A stretch of DNA of 45,596 nt from Verrucomicrobiia bacterium (GCA_028687435.1 JAQUAF010000046.1:1-45596), one strand, 5' to 3'; positions 1-8,460 are shown, numbered from the stretch's first letter. The notes: a model not told the origin generated them from the letters alone. Translations and numbers: made by a program.

Positions 1-212
1 AAATGTCCTTCCAAAGGGTCACCAACCTTTATGATTTGGCTGATTCGGCCTATCCGCTCCCGCGAGACCTCGCCCCGGCAGGCGACGCCAAAGAAATCCA
101 TGCTTTCTCGCGCCAACTGGGTCATGTTCCCATCATCGATCTCAATCCTCGCCGGGGCGAAGCCATCCCCCCCTGGATCCTGCCTGGATCGCTGTGCCAC
201 AGTATTGGCTGA
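1..212 (+). pseudogene. Transposase C-terminal remnant (DDE type)
   Basis: Reading from position 3, the protein carries the stretch FSRQLGHVPIIDLNPRRGE at about residues 35-53. This is a familiar part of DDE transposases of the IS5/IS1182-like group, where an Asp-containing segment precedes an Arg-rich helix. The reading frame stops at 210-212, before the usual Arg/Glu-rich end (the YRERTTVERVNSRLK-like part), so the copy is truncated. Its beginning lies at or outside the left edge. No terminal inverted repeat is visible. It is a decayed insertion sequence. The family assignment rests on motif memory only. Confidence 0.6.
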
Positions 213-493
213 TGCGAAAAGCATGGAAGTATCTTTCAAGAAAAAATCTCAAAACCATTGCGGCGCAAAAAAATGCCGTCATTGACTTGATCCGGGCAGG
301 CAGGGAAAACGGGGTCGAAAGCATGACCATCAAGCTTGATCAAACCATCGGACTTGATCTGGGCGCGGAGGTTGACGGAATACCGGTTCGCTTGAAGGCG
401 GGAGAGGGCGGTTGTGTGGTATTGAATGTGAAGTATGGGAAAGACAGGGGGGGAGACGTCGCAAGGGATGAATCTTCACGGTTGAACCCTTAG
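212..493 (+). CDS. Small hypothetical protein
   Basis: The family is not recognised. The ATG at 212 overlaps the stop of the transposase remnant (TGATG), and the frame runs 93 residues. The N-terminal third is basic and helical-looking. The middle segment MTIKLDQTIGLDLGAEVDG has an alternating pattern that could form beta strands. The last 18 bp run over the 3' end of the opposing DUF362 gene. It could be a real small cytoplasmic protein or a relic left by the transposon. No clear ribosome binding site is seen, which lowers confidence. Confidence 0.35.
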   Translation: MRKAWKYLSRKNLKTIAAQKNAVIDLIRAGRENGVESMTIKLDQTIGLDLGAEVDGIPVRLKAGEGGCVVLNVKYGKDRGGDVARDESSRLNP

Positions 494-1513
494 GATTTCC
501 ATTTTTTCAGGGTCGTTGGCGCCCAGATGGGCATCCGCAGCGGTTTCCAGGTAGTTGACAATCGGTCCGAGCGGAGGCAGTTGGGCGCGCGGACGTTGTT
601 CGTTGATCCAACGGACGGCCAGGCTGTCGATCGCCACGGGGTCCTGGCTGAGGTAAAGGGTTTGCAGGGGCAGACAGTAAGCGGGTTCAAAAGTGGAGCC
701 GCCGGCGTATTGGGCCAGCAGGGCGTCCATGATGTGGAGAACGCATTTTTTCCGGTTTGTGTTTCCGGTGATAAGCTTGACCAGGGAATCATCCCGAAGA
801 GCGTTCAGACGGGTGAAACGGCGATTGTTGTCCACCATGGAAATGACGCTTTGAATTGTGCATCCATAGATGCCATAGCTCGCGTCGGGAGCCAGCACGG
901 GCACATTGATGATCTTGTCCACCTGCTGTGTGAGGATTCGGGAAAAGTGGGATTTTGTGCTCAGTCGATCCTCGACATCCAGATCGGTTTGCTTGAATTC
1001 CAGGTCGCCCCAGATCAATTTTCCAGGCACGCCGCAATCAACAAAAGCTTGTGGATCAAATCCGGCATTGGGAATGGTTGCGGTGACCATCACCCCATCC
1101 GCGCGCCTGCCCAGTTGAAGGCCGGCATTGGCCATGTTTGCGGCGTAACGGTCGAAAAGGATGATTTTATTTCGTGACACACCGGCTGCCGCGAGATTGT
1201 CAATGATTGCTTCCAGCAAGGGGGGGCGGGAAGTCATGATGGCGCCGCTTCCGGTATAAATGAGGATGCCCACCCGGTCGTTTGGTTGAATCAATTTTTT
1301 CCAGGAAGAAATGGGATCACTGCATCCGGTCAGTTTTTGAATGGCTTTTTCCAGAAGCTGCCGGGTGTGGACTGGATCACAGGTGTAGTATTGCACAATG
1401 GAGGGGGCTGTGGCTTGGACTACGCGGCTGGGGGGGGCGGGCGGATCTGCGGCTCGCGTTTCTGTGTAAAAGGCAAGAAGAAAAAATATAATGCAGGGCA
1501 AGGACAGACCCAT
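476..1513 (-). CDS. DUF362 family secreted protein
   Basis: A 345-residue protein when started at the ATG at 1513. A TTG-type start further upstream (1612) is possible, but the chosen start gives a clean signal peptide (MGLSLPCIIFFLLAFYTETRAA). The body follows the DUF362 pattern: an N-terminal block with NDRVGILIYTGSGAIMTSRP, a segment predicting a sugar- or nucleotide-binding-like fold, and the conserved asparagine-rich part DKIINVPVLAPDASYGIYGC. DUF362 proteins are often found beside iron-sulfur proteins, but no Cys cluster is present here, so the biochemical role is unknown. It is probably periplasmic. The gene is divergent from the kinase gene at 1630, with 116 bp between them. Confidence 0.75.
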   Translation of the reverse strand: MGLSLPCIIFFLLAFYTETRAADPPAPPSRVVQATAPSIVQYYTCDPVHTRQLLEKAIQKLTGCSDPISSWKKLIQPNDRVGILIYTGSGAIMTSRPPLLEAIIDNLAAAGVSRNKIILFDRYAANMANAGLQLGRRADGVMVTATIPNAGFDPQAFVDCGVPGKLIWGDLEFKQTDLDVEDRLSTKSHFSRILTQQVDKIINVPVLAPDASYGIYGCTIQSVISMVDNNRRFTRLNALRDDSLVKLITGNTNRKKCVLHIMDALLAQYAGGSTFEPAYCLPLQTLYLSQDPVAIDSLAVRWINEQRPRAQLPPLGPIVNYLETAADAHLGANDPEKMEILRVQP

Positions 1514-1629
1514 GGCGCAATTTAGCCATTGTTGCGGCTCATGATTGCACATTTTTTGGGAATCTGTCATGGTGAAGGCAGCGAACATGCCAGTTTTGGC
1601 GGATCGCAACAAGCCATTCCAGTACTACC

Positions 1630-3453
1630 ATGGGCGACGAATACGATCCACTTGTTGGGCAGACCATCGGAAAATATGTTCTCCGGCGCATTATCGGCCG
1701 GGGCGCCATGGGCATGGTGTACCTGGCTCAGGATAGTGAAACGGGTCAGGATGTCGCGGTCAAGTTTCTTGCCGGTGAATTTGCGACAAAGGATGAGTTT
1801 GTCATTCGCTTTAAAAACGAAGCCCAAGCCTGTTCGTCTTTGGATCATCCGAATATCATCCGGGTTTTTGACGTGGGTGAGGAGGGGGGCACCTACTACA
1901 TGGTCATGGAGTATGTTGATGGCAAGGATTTGGGATACTACCTCAAGGTGCAGGATAAACTCAAGGAATCCCAGACCTTGCCGTGGCTCAAACAGAGCGC
2001 CCGGGCTTTGGGCTATGCCCACCAGCACGGGATTGTTCACCGGGATCTGAAGCCCGAAAATATCATGATCACCAAGGAGGGGGAGGTTAAAATCGCCGAC
2101 TTGGGGCTTTCGAAGAATCTTGGAACTGACGAGGAGATGTCGATGACCATGTCGGGCACGGTGATTGGCACTCCGTACTATATCAGCCCGGAGCAGGCGC
2201 GGGATGCCAAACGGGTCGATGCGCGCAGCGATATTTACTCATTGGGGGCGACATTTTATCATTTGGTCACGGGGCAGGTGCCGTTCGAAGGCAATTCGGC
2301 CGCCGAGGTCATGGCCAACCATATGAACAAGACGCTGGTGAATCCCCAGCGGCTTAATCATGCCCTTGGCGATGGAGTCAGTTCGGTCATCGAGAAGATG
2401 ATGCAAAAGGAGCAGTCCAACCGTTTCCAGACCATGGAGGAGGTGGCCGAGGCGATTGAGAGGGTTGAACGTGGAGAGACGGCGATCAGCGCGCGGATCA
2501 AACTGAAACGCCGCGACTCGGGGGTTGAGGAAGGGGCAAAGACCGGCGGCATGGCAGGTTTGCCGGGATGGGCGCGTCCGGCTGCTGCCGGAGTTTTTGC
2601 GCTCCTGCTTTTGCTGGGATGGATTTTCATCCGCCAGCCTGCCGGAACGCATGGCGGAAAGGATCCCAGAGCCGCCGCCGTTCCCGTGGCGCCGGTGAAG
2701 CCGCCTTCCAAGACCCCCGATGGCGCTCCTGGCACATCTCATGGGACAGGAACGGATGGATCGGCGACCAATGAAACGGGTGGGGTGGAACAGCCGGCGC
2801 AAACCGGCGCAACAGGCGGGACGGCGGTGGTGGTTGCCCCACCCGGAGTCAAGCCGCCTGCAGCCGGAGGGACAGGGGGGGACGGGGTGGACGAAACGGC
2901 AAAGGCTTTGGGTCTTTCGTCAACGTCCGCAGGCCCGATTGGGGAACTTCGTTCAGGTTCGTTGAATTGGGCGGATGGTTTTTCGCTGGTGATGATTATT
3001 CTGGGGATTGCTGCAGCGCGGCAGGTGGGAACCTTATGGGGTGTTTTAAGGGCGGTGTGTTTTTGGGGCATCATGTATCTGGTTTTCAATTGGTTCGAAC
3101 CGGTGGTGGATTGGTTTTACAGGGACATTCAGTTTTCGATGAGCGTTTCGGCTTTTTTTGGATTGAGCGCTTTGTTGTTGGCGCTTTTGGTTCCCGCCTG
3201 GGTGTTCACCCAGCGATTGAAAGTTTATGAGAAAGGGACGGAAAAAAATCCTTTGGATCGCTTGATTGCCGTGGTTCCCGGTTTTTTCATTGGCATGGTT
3301 TTTTCCGTTTTTTTCATGACCTACCTGTCTTTTATTCTTCCGTCGGGTGTTCCGATCGCAGAGTCCCTGGTCGGGTCATGGAGCCGGAAGACTTTTCCGG
3401 TGATCTCAAAAATGGTGGAAAAGGCCAGGCAGGATGAATCCCAGCGCCGTTGA
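1630..3453 (+). CDS. Membrane Ser/Thr protein kinase with CvpA-like C-terminal domain
   Basis: A 607-residue protein. Residues 16-285 form a Hanks-type kinase: glycine loop IGRGAMGMV, ATP-binding lysine K45 in VAVKFL, catalytic loop HRDLKPEN with D139, metal-binding DLG (D157, where most families have DFG), and the substrate loop GTPYYISPEQ. A single membrane helix lies at about 318-335, followed by a Gly/Pro/Thr-rich linker of about 100 residues. The last 150 residues contain several hydrophobic helices and end in NPLDRLIAVVPGFFIGMVFS and a PSGVPIAESL segment, which resemble CvpA (colicin V production) proteins. The kinase is cytoplasmic and anchored in the inner membrane. Its substrate is unknown. 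tlyA follows after 10 bp, so the two are probably co-transcribed. Confidence 0.9.
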   Translation: MGDEYDPLVGQTIGKYVLRRIIGRGAMGMVYLAQDSETGQDVAVKFLAGEFATKDEFVIRFKNEAQACSSLDHPNIIRVFDVGEEGGTYYMVMEYVDGKDLGYYLKVQDKLKESQTLPWLKQSARALGYAHQHGIVHRDLKPENIMITKEGEVKIADLGLSKNLGTDEEMSMTMSGTVIGTPYYISPEQARDAKRVDARSDIYSLGATFYHLVTGQVPFEGNSAAEVMANHMNKTLVNPQRLNHALGDGVSSVIEKMMQKEQSNRFQTMEEVAEAIERVERGETAISARIKLKRRDSGVEEGAKTGGMAGLPGWARPAAAGVFALLLLLGWIFIRQPAGTHGGKDPRAAAVPVAPVKPPSKTPDGAPGTSHGTGTDGSATNETGGVEQPAQTGATGGTAVVVAPPGVKPPAAGGTGGDGVDETAKALGLSSTSAGPIGELRSGSLNWADGFSLVMIILGIAAARQVGTLWGVLRAVCFWGIMYLVFNWFEPVVDWFYRDIQFSMSVSAFFGLSALLLALLVPAWVFTQRLKVYEKGTEKNPLDRLIAVVPGFFIGMVFSVFFMTYLSFILPSGVPIAESLVGSWSRKTFPVISKMVEKARQDESQRR

Positions 3454-3463
3454 GTGAGGAAAC

Positions 3464-4204
3464 ATGCCTTCCGGAAAACGCCTCGATATGGTCATGGTGG
3501 AGCGGGGGTTGACGGAGTCCCGGGAAAAGGCGCAACGATTGATTCTGGCGGGCAAGGTGCGGGTGAAAGGTGAAACCGCCCACAAGGCCAGCGTCAAGGT
3601 GAAGGAGGAGGAAACGGTTGAGGTTGAGGAGGGGGAAAAATTTGTCAGCAGGGGAGGGTTCAAATTGGAGGCCGGGCTGGAGGGGTTCAAGGTGGAATGT
3701 TCGGGCAGAGTGTGTCTGGACGTTGGCGCTTCCACCGGTGGATTCTGCGATTGCCTGTTGCAGCGCGGGGCGAAGCGGGTTTATGCCGTGGATGTGGGGG
3801 GAAATCTCATCGCCTGGAAATTGCGAAACGATTCCCGGGTGGTGGTCATCGAAAAAACCAATGCGCGTTATCTTTCGCCGTCCGCGATCGGGGAGCCTGT
3901 CAGTCTGGTGACGGCGGATGTGTCTTTTATTTCCCTGACCAAGGTTTTGCCGGCGGCAAAATCCTGCGCCGCGCCGGATGCTGATTTTGTGGTGTTGATC
4001 AAGCCCCAGTTTGAAGCGGGGCGGGACAAGGTGGAAAAAGGCGGCGTGGTTCGCGATCCGGCGGTCCGCGCCGCTGTGGTGGAGCGGATCAGGCAATTTG
4101 CCGAAACCGAATTGAAGGCGGCGTGGCTGGGGGTGCTGCCCAGCCCCATCCTGGGACCGGCGGGGAACCAGGAATACCTGGCGCATATCCGTCTGAAAAC
4201 ATGA
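3464..4204 (+). CDS. tlyA: TlyA family rRNA 2'-O-methyltransferase
   Basis: A 246-residue protein of normal TlyA length. An S4 RNA-binding domain occupies residues 5-62 (KRLDMVMVERGLTESREKAQ, then LAGKVRV). An FtsJ-like SAM-dependent methyltransferase domain follows, with the SAM motif LDVGASTGGFCDCLLQRGAK from residue 84 and the conserved LIKPQFEAGR. In other bacteria TlyA methylates cytidine 2'-OH groups in 16S and 23S rRNA; hemolysin annotation of this family is historical. It sits between the kinase gene (10 bp upstream) and xerC (34 bp downstream). The function is assigned with confidence from domain order and motifs. Confidence 0.93.
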   Translation: MPSGKRLDMVMVERGLTESREKAQRLILAGKVRVKGETAHKASVKVKEEETVEVEEGEKFVSRGGFKLEAGLEGFKVECSGRVCLDVGASTGGFCDCLLQRGAKRVYAVDVGGNLIAWKLRNDSRVVVIEKTNARYLSPSAIGEPVSLVTADVSFISLTKVLPAAKSCAAPDADFVVLIKPQFEAGRDKVEKGGVVRDPAVRAAVVERIRQFAETELKAAWLGVLPSPILGPAGNQEYLAHIRLKT

Positions 4205-4236
4205 CCGTCCGTCGTTCCCGTGGAGGCGGGAATCCC
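4205..4236. repeat. REP-like palindrome (GTTCCCG...CGGGAAT)
   Basis: Between tlyA and xerC the sequence CGTCGTTCCCG-TGGAGG-CGGGAATCC forms a small hairpin with TTCCCG/CGGGAA arms. The same word, in GTCATTCCCGCG form, recurs at about 26870 and 26945, so this looks like a dispersed intergenic repeat family. It sits in the gap of a co-directional gene pair, as REP elements often do, and could also influence mRNA stability. Confidence 0.45.
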
Positions 4237-4238
4237 GT

Positions 4239-5261
4239 ATGAAAACTGAAAAGGCCGAGCTGTTTCCCCTGCATGATCCGCTGGCGCTGGATTTTCTCGA
4301 CCATTTGCGGGTGGAAAAGGGGGTTTCCCGCTACACCTTGCGCAATTACCGGCAGGCTTTGGGACGGCTGGTCATCTGGTTGCGCCGGCGGGAGACGGAC
4401 CCTTTTGCCGCGGATGCGCCCGGCGTGGCATGGGGATCTCTGACAACAACGGTGTTCCGGGACTATATGCGCAGTTTTGCGCCTTTGCCCGCGGGCGATC
4501 CATTGCGGGAGCGGCTGGCGGAATTGCGACTGTTGCCGTTGGGACGCGCCAGTGTTTCACTGCATCTTTCGGCGTTCCGATCCTTTTACCGGTTTTTAGC
4601 CCGGCGCAAGGGAGTGGCCGGCAATCCGATGAGAGGTTTGTCCTCATTCAAACGCCAGCGGCGGCTGCCTGCTTTTCTGCAGGAAACCGAGATGTTGCGC
4701 CTGCTGGAAGCGCCGCTTCAAATGAGGATGCCGCGTTATGAGGATTGGCAGCGTTTCAGGGACAAGGCGATCATGGAGCTGCTTTACGGATGCGGCTTGC
4801 GAGTGCATGAGCTGACGGGGGCGAGGCGATCATGGATTGATCTGACGGAGGGGGTGATCCGGGTGATGGGCAAGGGGCGCAAGGAACGGATGGTGCCGAT
4901 CGGTCAGCATGCCGTGTCGGCTTTGCGTCAATACTTGCAGGAGTTGGGCGATTCGCCGCCCGAATCTCCGTTGTTTGTGGGCAGGGACCGGCAGACAGGC
5001 TTGAGTGTGAGAGGTGTGCAGCGTCTGATGAAACCCTGTTTGATTCACGCGGGGCTTTCTCCATCCCTGACTCCCCACAAATTGCGTCATTCCTTTGCCA
5101 CCCATTTGCTCAACCGCGGCGCTGATTTGCGCAGTGTTCAGCAGTTGCTGGGGCATCAACGCCTGGGCACCACCCAGATTTACACCCATATCAGCACCGA
5201 GCAGATGAAGAAGGTTTATGACAATGCCCATCCCCGCAGCGGCCGGCGGCGGCGGGTTTGA
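4239..5261 (+). CDS. xerC: Tyrosine recombinase XerC-like
   Basis: A 340-residue tyrosine recombinase. The N-terminal SAM-like core-binding domain (residues about 12-125) includes VSRYTLRNYRQAL. The catalytic domain has the Arg in GCGLRVHEL (about residue 188), Lys in GKGRKERMVPI, HKLRH (His280, Arg283), the histidine of LLGHQ (about 306) and nucleophile Tyr at about 315 in YTHIS. All catalytic residues are present, so it is probably active. XerC with XerD resolves chromosome dimers at dif. The N-terminal domain is about 30-40 residues longer than E. coli XerC between the first helices (about residues 52-100). The tlyA neighbourhood and lack of phage genes favour a housekeeping role over an integrase. 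Confidence 0.88.
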   Translation: MKTEKAELFPLHDPLALDFLDHLRVEKGVSRYTLRNYRQALGRLVIWLRRRETDPFAADAPGVAWGSLTTTVFRDYMRSFAPLPAGDPLRERLAELRLLPLGRASVSLHLSAFRSFYRFLARRKGVAGNPMRGLSSFKRQRRLPAFLQETEMLRLLEAPLQMRMPRYEDWQRFRDKAIMELLYGCGLRVHELTGARRSWIDLTEGVIRVMGKGRKERMVPIGQHAVSALRQYLQELGDSPPESPLFVGRDRQTGLSVRGVQRLMKPCLIHAGLSPSLTPHKLRHSFATHLLNRGADLRSVQQLLGHQRLGTTQIYTHISTEQMKKVYDNAHPRSGRRRRV

Positions 5262-5272
5262 GTCGATCGGCC

Positions 5273-5845
5273 CTAATTCGCCGTCTTCCCCTCGGGAAGG
5301 TCGATGATGACAGCGTAGGCGTCGATGACGCAACGGAGGCCCGCCTGGGCGCAGCAGTATTCGATGGCGTGCAGGAGGTCAAGGCCGTGCATGTCCAGGG
5401 TGACCTTGCGCGAGAAATTGCCTGGCAGCATGTTGATGAAGTTGATGTATTTTTCGGGAGCCTTGCCGCCCTTTTGGGGATTGGCGAGGTTTTGAAGGTG
5501 ATCGCTCACGGAAAACCAATCGGCGTCCTTTATCTCGAGTTTGGACACGGGAATGGATGTGAGCCGCGTCTTGGTGTCTGCCACATCCTGTTTTGAGCCT
5601 TCCACGCCGGCTTTTGCATGTCGTCTGGCCTGGTTGATCATGAGCAGAAAATTCCGGGTGGGTTTGTGGTTCGGGTGCGCGGCCAGGTAGATGTCAAAGA
5701 GTTTGCCGGCGTCCTCATAGCGGCCGGACCAGAAAAGCCGGCGGGCTTCCACAAATTCAGGATCTTCCGGGACAACGGGTTTGGGCGCTTCCGCAAAAGC
5801 CGCGCAAAGACCGGCAAAGAGGATGATGAAGAGGGGGATTTTCAT
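5273..5845 (-). CDS. Small secreted protein with TPR-like and secretin/STN-like segment
   Basis: A 190-residue protein. The ATG at 5845 was chosen because it starts a typical signal peptide (MKIPLFIILFAGLCAAFAEA). Residues about 25-65 look like one TPR-type helix pair (EARRLFWSGRYEDAGKLFD, AAHPNHKPTRNFLL). The C-terminal segment VTLDMHGLDLLHAIEYCCAQ followed by AGLRCVIDAYAVIIDLPEG follows the pattern of secretin N0/STN domains (strand-helix-strand). Such proteins are periplasmic and may accompany secretion or pilus machinery, but no secretin gene is in the window. It lies 25 bp downstream of the amidohydrolase gene in the same direction. The function is not known. Confidence 0.6.
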   Translation of the reverse strand: MKIPLFIILFAGLCAAFAEAPKPVVPEDPEFVEARRLFWSGRYEDAGKLFDIYLAAHPNHKPTRNFLLMINQARRHAKAGVEGSKQDVADTKTRLTSIPVSKLEIKDADWFSVSDHLQNLANPQKGGKAPEKYINFINMLPGNFSRKVTLDMHGLDLLHAIEYCCAQAGLRCVIDAYAVIIDLPEGKTAN

Positions 5846-5870
5846 AAGTTTTGCAAAAGGGGCAAGAGAG

Positions 5871-7061
5871 CTATCGCAAATCCTGCGGTTTTCTTGCAAT
5901 GCGGTTGTCCACCATAACAAAAGAGGGTTTCCCGGTAAAGCCGGTTATTGCCTGCCAGACTTCCTGCTTTGTTTTGAGTTTTCCTGAGGGAATGGCGATC
6001 CAGTCCTGCCATTGCGCCCATTCGTTTTCCAAACCCAGCGCCTTTGCGGCATGGAGGGTTGCCATGCGAAAGACAAAGGAGGGTTCCAGATTGGGATAAA
6101 CGGCGCGAAGGGCTGCCATTTCCTGAAAAAGCGAAAGATCCGTGTTGGATGCGGGACTGTCGGCGCCAAGACAAAGATTGATTCCCGAATCCTTCAGACG
6201 GTGAAGCGGAAAAGGGGGATGCTGGAAATAACGGGCGGATCGGGGACAGTGGGCGATGGACAGGAATGGGGCGTTAGGACGTTTTTGGAAGGCGGCCAGC
6301 GCGGCAATGTCGGCGCCGGAAAGACAGTTTGCATGCACCAGCAAACCGGGGGAGCGGGCGCTGGCGATGAGGGGGAGCAGGATTTGCAGTGGTGTGCGGC
6401 TGCCGGTGTCATCCATGTTCCTGCCCAAGCGTCCGCAGAATTCAAAGAGAGGGCCTTTTCGATTCAAGAACAGATCCTGTTCTTCTGTCGATTCAGAGAG
6501 GTGGATGCTCCACGTCCGGCGGTGGAGGGAGCACCAGGAAAGAGCTTCGCCGAGCACGTCGGGATGGCAGCTGTAGAGCGCATGAGGAGCCAGCCCCCCC
6601 TGCCAGAGAGGCGCAGCCGGCGCGATGGCCTCGTTCCAGTCATCCCACTTTGCGCGAAGCGGGGACGGTTGGAGCGAGATTTGTTCCCATAACCACCAGA
6701 TGCGTTGGTCATGAAGCAGGAGGGAGGGGATGATGCGGGGGTGGCAGATCCAATTGATCATGGCCGTTGTCCCATGATCAAGGGTTTGGGTCAGGCCGTC
6801 CAGAATGGAACGGGTGAAGTCAGCGTCGGTCCATGTTCGTTTGATCCGGTTGATTTGCTCGATCCATGCGGTAAATGAACGGGGAGGCGGGATGCGTCCC
6901 GCCATGTGGGTGTAATCGAGATGAACATGGGCGTCGAACAGTCCGGGCATGAGAATCATGTCCGCCAGTTCGAGGAGAGAGGTGGAACCTCCCGTGTCGA
7001 TTTCACCGTGGCGATGCAAATCGCCCCGGCGGTCAACCAGCCATGAGGCTTTGATGAGCAT
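5871..7061 (-). CDS. Amidohydrolase family protein (deaminase/chlorohydrolase type)
   Basis: A 396-residue metal-dependent hydrolase of the TIM-barrel amidohydrolase superfamily. Visible landmarks are MPGLFDAHVHLDY (metal-binding HxH), the central HLSESTEEQ block typical of the Atz/Trz and cytosine-deaminase branch, LLVHANCLS (metal His), and NLCLGADSPASN (catalytic Asp). This branch includes S-adenosylhomocysteine/guanine deaminases and aminofutalosine deaminase of menaquinone synthesis; the sequence alone does not separate them. It lies 24 bp behind the DUF1854 gene and 25 bp ahead of the small secreted-protein gene, so all three may be one transcript. It is probably cytoplasmic. Confidence 0.8.
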   Translation of the reverse strand: MLIKASWLVDRRGDLHRHGEIDTGGSTSLLELADMILMPGLFDAHVHLDYTHMAGRIPPPRSFTAWIEQINRIKRTWTDADFTRSILDGLTQTLDHGTTAMINWICHPRIIPSLLLHDQRIWWLWEQISLQPSPLRAKWDDWNEAIAPAAPLWQGGLAPHALYSCHPDVLGEALSWCSLHRRTWSIHLSESTEEQDLFLNRKGPLFEFCGRLGRNMDDTGSRTPLQILLPLIASARSPGLLVHANCLSGADIAALAAFQKRPNAPFLSIAHCPRSARYFQHPPFPLHRLKDSGINLCLGADSPASNTDLSLFQEMAALRAVYPNLEPSFVFRMATLHAAKALGLENEWAQWQDWIAIPSGKLKTKQEVWQAITGFTGKPSFVMVDNRIARKPQDLR

Positions 7062-7085
7062 GATATTTTGTTGAGAACATTCTCT

Positions 7086-7364
7086 TTACCAGTGTTGTTC
7101 CATGAGACGGCGGCTTGAGCGGGGGAGCTTCCAGATGTCGGGGATCAGGCAGCGGACGCCATGGGTGTCGATGAAAAGCGCCGTGAAAGGACCCACGCGG
7201 CGCAGCGATTCTTCGCTGTCGATCAGAAAGAAGGCGGGGCCCCGGCCGGGTTCCATCCATGCCAGGATGGTTTCGCCGGGCTCAGGCCGCCGCTCCACCG
7301 CCTGTCGGAATTCGGCGGCGGGATTTCCCCGGTTTTCAGGTGTGGAACTCAATAATGGAGGCAC
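7086..7364 (-). CDS. Short DUF1854-like protein
   Basis: A 92-residue protein with a GTG start at 7364. The second half (LIDSEESLRRVGPF, then ALFIDTHGVRCLIPD and SSRRLMEQHW) matches the C-terminal half of DUF1854 proteins, where an Asp-His-Gly-Val segment and a final SRR.L helix are typical. Full DUF1854 domains are about 130-150 residues, so the N-terminal half is missing or strongly changed. The family is known near cyanophycin synthetases and fused to some ABC transporters; neither is present here. It starts a probable three-gene minus-strand operon. The family call is from motif recall. The role is unknown. Confidence 0.55.
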   Translation of the reverse strand: MPPLLSSTPENRGNPAAEFRQAVERRPEPGETILAWMEPGRGPAFFLIDSEESLRRVGPFTALFIDTHGVRCLIPDIWKLPRSSRRLMEQHW

Positions 7365-7479
7365 GGCGGATGGAGGTCATTGGAAATGAAAACAACCGCG
7401 CAGTCTATTCGCTTTCAAGCGCTGAAACAACCATTTAATCATTCCCGGCCGACGGACGAATTGCGGCCTTTGCGCCACC

Positions 7480-7770
7480 GGTCAAGCGGTGGAGATATCC
7501 AAAGAGGGAAATCAAACCTGGGCGATAGGGATTCCGCCATTCGAGGACAAGGTGATGCAACGAGCCGTGACGATGTTGCTTGAACCCGTCTGCGAGAAGG
7601 AGTTTTACGACTTCTCCCACGGGTTTCCGTCCCCGGCGAGGAGCCCATCAAGCCTTGGAGCACCTCCGGGAACAAAGCATGGACATGGGAAGCGGTTGGG
7701 TGGTGGATTTGGACATCCAGAAGTTTTTCGACACAATGGATCACCAACTCTTGCGGGGAATGGCATCTGA
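7480..7770 (+). pseudogene. Group II intron reverse transcriptase/maturase remnant
   Basis: Two reading frames together give the early RT blocks of an LtrA-type protein: first WAIGIPPFEDKVMQRAVTML and EPVCEKEFYDFSHGF, then after a frame change near 7625-7645 GFRPRRGAHQALEHLRE and WVVDLDIQKFFDTMDHQLL. The last segment contains the first part of the RT core with the catalytic-metal region DIQKFFD. The YADD-containing part, maturase X domain and HNH domain are absent, and the similarity stops near 7765. It is a dead fragment. The flanks 7365-7480 and 7771-7900 hold no gene I can support, and no intron domain V hairpin was recognised. Confidence 0.75.
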
Positions 7771-7906
7771 CTGCACGGCTTGTTCCGAGCATGGTCGAGG
7801 AGCGCCTTTGCCAAAATGTGAAGTTATTTTTACGCAAGCCCTTGGCGAACCATGGCAAGCAGTCGGGTATTGAAGATGTCCGCATGGAGTGGTAGAAGGT
7901 GGCGCC

Positions 7907-8449
7907 ATGATTACCAAAAGCCAGTATGAAAAAGCCCGGCGGGAAATGTTGCGCGGTTTGAAACGCGCGGGAATTGTGACAACGGCGAAAGAAGCCGGGC
8001 GCATTGAAGTTGCGGATTTTGGACTCAGCCGGTTTGCGGAGATAGGGCTGGGCGTGTTGACCTATGTGAATACGAAACGGTGCTGCGCCAAGGAACTGGC
8101 GCTTTTGCCCTGGCAGATTTGCCCCGAGCATCGTCATCCCAAGGTTGGAGGGGAGCCAGGCAAGGAGGAAACCTTTCGTTGCCGGCAGGGAGTCGTTTTT
8201 TTATATGTTCCCGGGCCGAAGGCCAGACGCCCGCATGGGCGGGCGCCTGCTGATCGGAAGCCGTTTTTTACGGTCTGGCACGAGGTGGTTTTGAAGCCGG
8301 GAGAGCAATACACCCTGCAACCGAACACGTTGCACTGGTTTCAAGCCGGTTCAAGAGGCGCGATCGTATCGGAGTTTTCCACCCGCAGCCGGGATGAGGC
8401 GGACATTTTTACCGATCCGGATATTGCCCGGTGCACCAAAATCCGTTGA
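7907..8449 (+). CDS. D-lyxose/D-mannose isomerase-like cupin
   Basis: A 180-residue cupin protein; the ATG at 7907 is preferred over an upstream alternative at 7889. Metal-binding residues are visible in CPEHRHPKVGGEPGKEETFR (two His, one Glu) and the later His in PNTLHWFQAG. The ending VSEFSTRSRDEADIFTDPDI is characteristic of the bacterial D-lyxose ketol-isomerase family, which interconverts D-lyxose and D-xylulose (and D-mannose/D-fructose in some members). The PfkB kinase gene starts 11 bp downstream, which suggests isomerisation followed by phosphorylation of a ketose. The remnant intron ORF lies just upstream and has not disturbed the gene. The exact sugar cannot be read from sequence. 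Confidence 0.82.
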   Translation: MITKSQYEKARREMLRGLKRAGIVTTAKEAGRIEVADFGLSRFAEIGLGVLTYVNTKRCCAKELALLPWQICPEHRHPKVGGEPGKEETFRCRQGVVFLYVPGPKARRPHGRAPADRKPFFTVWHEVVLKPGEQYTLQPNTLHWFQAGSRGAIVSEFSTRSRDEADIFTDPDIARCTKIR

Positions 8450-8460
8450 AGGAGTTCTTT

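Noticed and set aside
1301..1513. Longer start for the DUF362 protein at 1612
   Set aside because: The extra residues do not look like a signal peptide and the start at 1513 does.
3332..4186. 284-codon minus-strand frame opposite tlyA
   Set aside because: The plus strand encodes an unmistakable TlyA; the antisense frame has no recognisable motif.
4239..5261. Phage or island integrase reading of the tyrosine recombinase
   Set aside because: Length, motifs and the tlyA neighbourhood fit XerC, and no attachment site or phage gene is near.
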